NCBI GenBank assembly: GCA_011033025.1
Contig: WFMF01000009.1
Location: 124,001 to 188,000, forward strand
DNA length: 64,000 nucleotides
Source of the DNA: Beroe forskalii
Lineage: Eukaryota; Ctenophora; Nuda; Beroida; Beroidae
Reading direction: 5' to 3'
This document shows, piece after piece, positions 59,501 to 64,000 of this stretch. The translations under genes were made by a program, and so were the position numbers. Below the pieces are notes generated by a model. The model ran no database searches. It was given only the letters and a program-made list of their open reading frames with translations, and had not been told where the DNA came from. Within the stretch, counting starts at the first letter, position 1, and every line of letters starts with the position of its first letter.

Positions 59501-61866
59501 TCTTGAAGACACCTCACTCCAGCCTGTCCCTCGTTTTGCTGTAGAGGATGAGAGGAAAGTTCCAGATGTAAAGAAGGAACATGGTACTCCGAAACAGGGC
59601 CGAAGTGAAGATGCTGGCAAACGAAGAACGAAGATTCAAGATGAAGACAGAAAACAGGCGGCCAGTCGTGGAGATGAGAAGAAACCCGAGGCATTTCAAA
59701 GTGAAGATAGGAAGAAGAAGGTGAATAGGTCGTGGCGATGGAAGAAGAAGGAAGATAGCAAAACGAAGAAGGATGAGGCTAAGAAAAAGGGATCAGGTAA
59801 CGGGAGTGACAAAATGAAGAAGGGTGAAGACAAGAAAAGAGGGTCAGGTAATGAGAATGAGGGGTTGAAGAAAGGTGAAGATAAGAAGAACGTTTCAACT
59901 TCTTCATCTAAGAAGAAGGGGTCAGATCAGGAGCAGACAGCCATTGACAATGAGTATGGGGATGTGTTTCACATGCCAGAGTCTACGCTGTGATGATGTT
60001 AAAACTCCGAGGCTACGACAAGTTTCAACTATCGATATTTGCAGTGCTTCATGATTATATTTATTTCATTGATTAAATCAAGTAAATGTCCATTGAAATT
60101 GTTGGAGTAAATCTCCAATTGTATTAAATTGAGGTATTGGGCAATGAGTATTACAACAGAATTGGACTATAAATTTATCTTATTAAGCGACCAGTGAGTT
60201 CTATAAAGATATAGAGGTTTTTAATGTTATGAGCTGGTTTATTATTGTTTTATGAGTTTTCAAAAATCTGTCTTATTTACTTGTTCGTTAAACTTTATTA
60301 AAATTCGATGACGTTGAAAAGCACGCTGAATTGCAATCTGCTTTACCTGATGCTGTCAATCATCTTGGTTTGCTTCATATGCTCCAGTATGCCCGAGGTA
60401 AGAGGAATTTGGGAGAGAATCTTGACATCCTCATCAAACTGGATCAACATGCCACCTGTCATGAGAATAGGATATACTGCAGTTTGGGGGAGAAAACTAA
60501 GAGTGATTACATAATAATGACTTATAGTGGTAAATTAATCAAGCATTAAAATGGTCAAATCATAACGTCTCGATATACCTAAAACTCCATAAATCGATAA
60601 TGCACCGAACCACTTACTGTACTTATCTCTGTACTTGAGAAAAGAGTCGTAGAGTTCATGGAATAGCTCAACTCTCTTCTCAAACCCCACTGTTACTTGG
60701 TCCAGGTTACTGATCACTGCTGCCCAACCCTTCCTTTGCAGCTCCTGGTCTTCTACCTAAAGAGAAGATTGTTAAATTGGCAAAATGTTAATCGGACCAG
60801 AAAACGTTCGTCCAATAAATGAAGAATAGTGCGAGCTTTTTTGTGTCTTACGAATGAGGGCAAAGGTGGGTCTAACGAGGGGAGGATATCGTAAATTCCC
60901 AAGTTCCAACCCACCAGTTGCTTGGTTCTGACTAGTATCTCCTCCGCGTAGGAATGGTAATCTCTTGCCAGGTCAGCCCCCAGTTTCAGAGTCTCGCACG
61001 CCTGCCCGTCCTGCATATACCTCTCCAGACGTGCCTGCGGGGGAATAGGTACTAAAAACATGTAACGGGCAAAGCCCTCGAAACATCTCAATTAAAGACG
61101 CGGCTTAAAATATGAACTAAAATTTTCGTCATAATTTCCCTTTTCGCTCGCTCAGGGCACAGATTCAATGCAAGTTAATCGGGCAGATGAATTTTTGCCT
61201 TTTCACTTCACCTGTAAGTTCTTGTCATGAGGAAGGGACACATAAGCTGGTTGTACCACATGACACTCGATATTACTCTTGCTGAACAAGAAGATGGGTT
61301 TGTCCGGGGACACGGGAGACACGTAGTTGTAGAGGTGCTGGGTGGCGTCCAGAGAACGTCCGTCGAATGTCAGCAGGACCTGGGGAGATATTTAAAAGTG
61401 TATTTCGATAGGTTAAGGTGAAATTGTTTTTCTTAATTGGGGATTCATCATTTTGAGACTGTGAGCTGTAAAGGGGAAAGTACGTCCTTTTTCCTCTAAA
61501 AATACATGCCACACAACAACCTAGCTTCACACTGACACCACTACACTCTGACGCGACTTTACTCAGACACCACTTCATTCTGACACCATCCCATCCCGAC
61601 ACCACTCTACTCTAACACCACTTCACTCTGACACCACTTCACCCTGACACCACTTCACTCTGTCACCACTTCCCTCTGACACCACTTTACACTGACACCA
61701 CTTCACGCTGACACCACTTTGCACTTCCCTCGGCCCTCCGTACCTGTTTGTCAAGGGGTATATCTGCCAAGTCTGATAGGGCTATCTGCAAGTCCTGGAC
61801 CCGCTTTGAGATCATGCTGGCATCAAGGGAGAAGAGCTTCCCAGCATCCACCAAGAATACGTTCAT
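41515..61866 (-). CDS. RB1CC1: RB1CC1/FIP200-like autophagy scaffold (3' end unresolved)
   Basis: FIP200 is the scaffold of the ULK1 autophagy-initiation complex. Exons: 61866-61744, 61379-61212, 61034-60852, 60756-60618, 60455-60347, 55956-55836, 53891-53726, 53516-53401, 53183-53046, 52755-52669, 52499-52412, 52220-52065, 43031 to about 42941, 42692-42618, 42506-42254, 42054-41874, 41615-41515. Phases agree throughout; only the exon 13 donor is weak. Matches to the animal protein, in order: MNVFLVDAGKLFSLDAS, KPIFLFSKSNIECH, KGWAAVISNLDQ, LHWIEAQDSQNSLHSLV, GLEERLHQLQSLL, LADLLIAHRDQL, ELSQNLLIRLNW, SFSKSYK, and FLTTLFRG joined across a 9-kb intron to LDSFPTQF. The last four exons are coiled coil. 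About 764 residues are visible against about 1590 in human, and the C-terminal Claw domain was not seen. The frame after 41515 could stop shortly (about 41470), or a terminal exon may lie near 41412-41341. Three genes are nested in introns 5 and 12 on the plus strand. Confidence 0.85.
43166..43233. mobile_element. hairpin element (ATTGACCAATCAGCAAGCGA arms)
   Basis: Arms 43166-43194 and 43205-43233 are near-perfect inverted repeats with an 11-base loop, followed by CCAAGACTATTTCGGG. A diverged copy of arm, loop position and flank is at 62678-62750, so this is a dispersed family. Confidence 0.6.
43250..43510. repeat. ~30-bp minisatellite in FIP200 intron 12
   Basis: About nine units of TACTGGTGTCAGGGATACCT plus GGTCTGACG. 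It abuts the hairpin element on its left. No copied exon edge was found here. Confidence 0.8.
43511..44993. other. no gene recognised
   Basis: Part of intron 12 of the FIP200-like gene, upstream of the nested glycosyltransferase. AT-rich, short open frames only. Confidence 0.45.
44994..45182 (+). CDS. 62-residue upstream open frame abutting the glycosyltransferase
   Basis: A hydrophobic open frame (contains IAFIVFSSFSFLYFYNYIF) ends in TAA directly before the ATG at 45183 and is in the same frame. It may be a translated upstream ORF or chance. CACAATAACAG just before the stop could also be a splice acceptor for a 5' untranslated exon. Low certainty. Confidence 0.25.
   Translation: MIQNLVRNAIAFIVFSSFSFLYFYNYIFIAGYFLYFGETDFDFRSILEITNKPFSSNDTITG
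45183..46957 (+). CDS. B4GALNT-like glycosyltransferase with N-terminal ricin-type lectin domain
   Basis: Type II Golgi enzyme expected to transfer N-acetylgalactosamine or a similar sugar to a glycan or glycolipid. Exons 45183-45896 and 46025-46957 join in phase 0 (AFLK/DRKALL), 548 residues. Residues about 12-32 form the signal anchor. About 115-225 look like a ricin-B beta-trefoil half (LRLVPGWCNPRAAQSFTF, GLCAGQDLS, QCLTA). The catalytic part has VTIVVKTGGRAPLVQEL, ISEGRNTGLAMVKTKYAGF, the metal-binding FFDDDAVF, NFFLAKTSDIRDAGGW and a closing EHRDIFLRL, all as in the GM2/GD2-synthase group (B4GALNT1/2). Family members usually lack an N-terminal lectin unit. Several NxT/S sites fit a lumenal domain. 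It is nested in a FIP200 intron on the opposite strand. Confidence 0.8.
46958..48895. other. no gene recognised
   Basis: Spacer between the two nested plus-strand genes, 3' flank of the glycosyltransferase and 5' flank of the protease. AT-rich, no repeat of note. Confidence 0.5.
48896..51295 (+). CDS. secreted trypsin-like protease fused to an SRCR domain
   Basis: Exons: 48896-48898 (ATG only), 49068-49184, 49475-49808, 49981-50208, 50400-51295, about 526 residues, all in phase. The signal peptide MGYGTLVATLLVIGSVLAQ is split after its Met. The trypsin domain holds HYCGGALIDPRIVITAAHC (catalytic His), NDIALVIL (Asp) and GDSGGPLF (Ser). The S1 position that is Asp in trypsin falls on His (GHSWFGDSGG), and the Cys pairs 136-201 and 191-220 are missing. 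The activation site is not the usual R/IVGG; KIYYGND takes its place. It is followed by an SRCR-like domain (VVVYDDFAGYGTICRDYS, VDAICHHFGYDHG, QLAVRCAD) with a His-rich loop (HSHCHFDPYPHHSPC), then about 135 residues unlike anything I recognise (WMCYVELEEQDDFFAFDV). Likely extracellular, defence or digestion. Nested in a FIP200 intron. Confidence 0.85.
49190..49265. repeat. ~20-bp tandem repeat in protease intron 2
   Basis: About four units of GGTGTCACACTCTACATT start just after the exon 2 donor. They do not copy the exon. Confidence 0.6.
51296..51929. other. 3' flank of the protease gene
   Basis: Purine-rich then AT-rich sequence, probably 3' untranslated at its start. No gene recognised. 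Confidence 0.45.
51930..52090 (-). repeat. copies of FIP200 exon 12's 3' edge with donor
   Basis: The real exon end, minus strand TGACAACGTTATTCAGAG/GTAAAGG, is followed by diverged copies TGAAAACACTATTTAGAG/GTAAGGG and TGACAACACTATTTAGAG/GTAAGG, and a more distant one (TGACACTGCTATTCAGAAGC). Period about 35-40. The copies retain usable-looking donors. Confidence 0.75.
52975..53062 (-). repeat. copy of FIP200 exon 9's 3' edge with donor
   Basis: The exon end TGCTGCCAAAGGG/GTGAGAAG (minus strand, at 53046) recurs about 60 bases further into the intron as TGCTGCCAAAGGGGTGAGAA (about 52983-53003). Confidence 0.7.
54141..55835 (-). repeat. ~68-bp minisatellite copying FIP200 exon 6's 3' edge and donor, about 26 units
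   Basis: Exon 6 ends ACACAGCAGTCTCCTTCACT then TCAAACATTCAACAATAACAAG/GTAAGGGG (minus strand, donor after 55836). This end plus about 25 intron bases repeats down to 54141 roughly every 68 bases. Almost every unit keeps the codons for QQSPSLQTFNNNK and a GTAAG or GTTAG donor. CAGCAG inside each unit could act as an acceptor and would give 33-base in-frame mini-exons. Confidence 0.9.
55960..57640. other. FIP200 intron 5 with G-rich minisatellite, no gene
   Basis: At about 56490-56790, five units of AGAATTAAATGGGGGGGG with GAAAGCTGTTTCCCCAGC repeat at about 60-65 bp. A diverged duplicated phrase (CACAGG..T.AACGCTACAT) occurs near 56065 and 56336. The remainder is AT-rich up to the septin 5' region. 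Confidence 0.55.
57702..57711. promoter_or_regulatory. CCAAT-box palindrome upstream of the septin
   Basis: ATTGGCCAAT holds a CCAAT box on both strands, about 130 bases before the first septin exon seen. A role in its promoter is inference only. Confidence 0.3.
57843..59993 (+). CDS. septin GTPase with long Lys/Glu-rich tail
   Basis: Septins are GTP-binding filament proteins at cell cortex and division sites. Main exon 58174-59993 plus an upstream exon 57843-57952 (VQFDSDSRSRTSSFNS; joins EEIG/SVETAAL in phase). The initiator exon before 57843 was not found. Alternatively translation starts at the ATG at 58113, which is open straight into the main exon (MRLSSVAPCVDIADD). Motifs: N-terminal RHVINYNVLVAGESRLGKST (G1; Arg where septins usually have Gly), VSLIETPGFG (G3), FLSPFASGLRPVDVEFM, NLIPVIAKVDTLT (G4) and the septin-unique region. 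After about residue 350 comes a coiled-coil start (LREKQFELERLRKQVEQIS), then about 230 residues of Lys/Glu repeats. Nested in FIP200 intron 5, opposite strand. Confidence 0.88.
59994..60346. other. septin 3' flank
   Basis: AT-rich, TTATT-containing, probably 3' untranslated. No other feature. Confidence 0.4.
61540..61735. repeat. ~16-bp minisatellite in FIP200 intron 1
   Basis: About twelve units of CTGACACCACTTCACT, ending a few bases from the exon 1 donor (minus strand, at 61744). The unit does not copy the exon. Confidence 0.8.
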
Positions 61867-61927
61867 GTTGGTGCGGGAACTTTAGCGGTGGGAAATTTTG
61901 TTGGGAACTTTTATGACAGGAACTGTA

Positions 61928-61938
61928 TTGGCGGGAAA
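61928..61938. promoter_or_regulatory. E2F-like site upstream of the FIP200 start
   Basis: TTGGCGGGAAA, with a further GTGGCGGGA at 61941, lies 60-80 bases upstream of the minus-strand ATG at 61866. It fits the E2F consensus, but no functional claim can be made. Confidence 0.3.
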
Positions 61939-61989
61939 ATGTGGCGGGATTTTTTTTGCAGGAATTGGTCTTCAGCAAGAGTTTTTTCA

Positions 61990-63653
61990 GGATTTTGTGC
62001 CAGGTGAGGGGACCTTCGAAGGAATTGATAGGCAGGAAATGGTCTGTTTCTTGTAGAGGTTTGAAGTTTTAATCAGGAGTCTGGAGTTTAGGAGTGGTTT
62101 ATCAGGGGCTGTTCCGTAGATTCGTGCATCAATAAAGTCTCTTCATGAAAATCCGTCACATCATATAAAATCTCAAATGAAAGTAGCATATTTAACATTA
62201 AATCATTGAAAGAAAGATAAAAGAAATAATAAAAGAAAATAATTAAAAGTAATTCATCGCAGCCAAATTTATTAACATTTCAATACTGTCAACAGATCAA
62301 TTATCATTCGGTATTTTTATGGAATAGCAAAAGATGACTCCAAAACTTTAGAAGCTCACAGTGAAACAGAATAACGACACTATAATCAAAAATGTATCCG
62401 AAAGTGTAGCTAAAATAACTTATACAATTAATCTACATGTATATTATATTAACAGAAGTTCAACTTCCTGTTGAATATGGAGTATATTCATATATTCAAT
62501 TATTATATTGTTGAAATTTCAAAACAAACAGTTAAAAACTTGCAGTATAGTGGACCCTAATCCTTCTGAAAACATAGTACTCCTGATATGCTGACATAAA
62601 ACCTTAATGATATCAACGGCGTATTGGTAAGCTTATTAGCTTACCCACATGTCCATTTGACCGGATTTGACAAGAAAATTGACCATTCAGCGCGCGAGTT
62701 GACCGTAAACTTGCGCGCTGACTGGTCAATTCCAAGACAATCTCGGGATCCTACGGATATTAGCCTATCCGTCGGGTAAACTGATAAGACGCCGGTATCA
62801 ATATGCTACACGTACCAGTTAAACCTTCGTAAAGACATTCCAATTGTTACAGACTGATAAGATAATAAAATAAAGTAAAATTTGACTGAATTGAGAGTTC
62901 TCAGATAAACATGCTTGCTCGTTCTCCAAAATAGGCAAATTATAAGGAGCCTCGTGTTGTGCTTCTGTGCCGAAACAAAAATCCATTAACCAAACCAGTG
63001 TTTAGCTACAGAAATAAACAAAAAATGAATGATGATTCAAATCATTAATAGCAACCAAACATGACGCTGCGAAAAAATAACATCAATCTGATTATAAGCA
63101 ACGTTTTTGAGGCAAGTTTCGAAAAAATATTTGCAATAACATTTTCATAAGACGGTATATCTATATCGGCAAAAACCATGCCTTTTCAAAAGCATCAAAC
63201 AAAAAACATTTTAATTACAGCTGACTATATTTAGCAAAACTTTACATTTTCAGAGGCGCGATTTACATAAATTTTTCCATAAATCAAAAAAATCAACATA
63301 TCCACACCATCATTATGAAATAAATCATCACATTATCTACACCTGAACAGTAATTCTAATCACGGTCGCGATTATAAATCATCTCGAACTCGACCAAATA
63401 AAATGAGAAGTGGTTCGATTTCATAAACACACAATTCTGAAAAGATTATGATAACCACTACAATAGATCTTGCATACCCCCTTACTCATGCTCCCAACAT
63501 AGATACAAACTGCAACGCACCCGCTGAAATGCTACACAAAACAGGTGATTTCACGACTTCACTTGTCCATTCTAAACCCTGATAATGACATCACACTCCA
63601 CCAATATATAAACACTTTGAATAATGATCATTTCACACCCCCTCTTAGTCCTG
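61990..63653. other. intergenic, no gene recognised
   Basis: AT-rich spacer between the FIP200 promoter and the auxilin stop codon; part is likely auxilin 3' untranslated sequence. It contains the hairpin element at 62600-62800. Confidence 0.5.
62600..62800. mobile_element. hairpin element related to 43166-43233
   Basis: Inner arms ATTGACCATTCAGCGCGC (62678) and GCGCGCTGACTGGTCAAT (62713-62730), then CCAAGACAATCTCGGG as at the 43-kb copy. Outer arms are weaker (ATATCAACGGCGTATTGG and GACGCCGGTATCAATAT), suggesting an element of about 200 bp. Confidence 0.55.
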
Positions 63654-64000
63654 TTACACGCCCTCACTTTCCTCAAACGCCGTATACGCATCATTCAGCT
63701 CTGTCTGTATGGCTTTAGCCAGCTCCTCATGCTCTGTCCCTACCTGTTTATCAGGATGCACCACTCGGCTCGCATTCCGGTAGGTTTTCTTCACCCCTGC
63801 CGGGGAAATCATAACATGCATCCCCGGCTGACTCCACCGGGTTTCCCCGTCCCACAAAACGTCTCCTAGAGACGACAGCAGAGCTCGGATGTTCCCTTCT
63901 TTGCCTCGAGTCCAGTCCAGAATTTTAAGCTTTACCGGGTCCATGGTACGTTCCAGTTCCTCCCGTTGTTGCTCGTAGAGGGTTTGGTTTTTACCGGATG
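63654..64000 (-). CDS. auxilin/cyclin-G-associated kinase C-terminal J domain (partial)
   Basis: Auxilin and GAK recruit Hsc70 through this J domain to uncoat clathrin vesicles. The frame is open from the window edge to the stop at 63654: a Gln/Glu-rich helix (LYEQQREELERTMD), then LKILDWTRGKEGNIRALLSS, LGDVLWDGETRWSQPGM, VKKTYRNASRVVHPDKQVGT with the Hsp70-stimulating HPD, and LNDAYTAFEE near the end. Only the C-terminal ~115 residues are inside the window, so auxilin and GAK (with its kinase domain) cannot be told apart. Confidence 0.88.
   Translation of the reverse strand, partial: SGKNQTLYEQQREELERTMDPVKLKILDWTRGKEGNIRALLSSLGDVLWDGETRWSQPGMHVMISPAGVKKTYRNASRVVHPDKQVGTEHEELAKAIQTELNDAYTAFEESEGV

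Overview
The window is nuclear DNA of an invertebrate animal. Genes are split by GT-AG introns of about 100 to 1000 bases, they encode animal-type proteins, and inverted-repeat elements and minisatellites are dense. The clade cannot be fixed from sequence alone. Frequent nested genes and a trypsin-SRCR fusion would suit a ctenophore or another early-branching animal, but that is inference.

Layout. 1-3180: tandem and inverted repeats. 3181-7397 (+): DHHC palmitoyltransferase like ZDHHC12. 8840-11034 (+): YIPF1/2-type Golgi protein. 12400-13706 (-): small two-helix membrane protein resembling VMA21. 14312-15499 (-): basic/acidic coiled-coil protein. 16199-17380 (-): seven-helix receptor. 17.5-33.9 kb is a gene-poor block: a TIR-bounded composite with ~170-bp satellite arrays and two broken LTR-retrotransposon Gag fossils, a foldback element, eight copies of a 502-bp tandem unit, and large duplications. 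34.7-35.7 kb (-): fragment of an unrecognised protein. 37009-40856 (-): five-exon gene of repeated C2H2-like finger plus PV-rich repeat modules. 41515-61866 (-): a long gene matching the autophagy scaffold RB1CC1/FIP200. Its introns hold three genes on the opposite strand: a B4GALNT-like glycosyltransferase (45183-46957), a trypsin-SRCR secreted protease (48896-51295) and a septin (57843-59993). 63654-64000 (-): J domain of auxilin/GAK, cut by the window edge.

The most unusual signal recurs in several genes: the edges of coding exons, with their splice sites, have been copied tandemly into the adjoining intron. In the DHHC gene both sides of one intron are affected. The end of the Cys-rich exon is present about four times, and the start of the next exon, which encodes the catalytic DHHC motif, has become a ~50-copy, ~20-bp minisatellite. 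In the FIP200 gene a ~68-bp unit carrying the end of exon 6 and its donor is repeated about 26 times, and exons 9 and 12 show smaller versions. The VMA21-like start codon and the receptor's first visible exon show related duplications.

Functionally, several host genes concern membrane traffic (palmitoylation, YIPF, auxilin, V-ATPase assembly if the VMA21 call holds) and autophagy (FIP200). I see no operon-like arrangement. No tRNA, rRNA or CRISPR was recognised.
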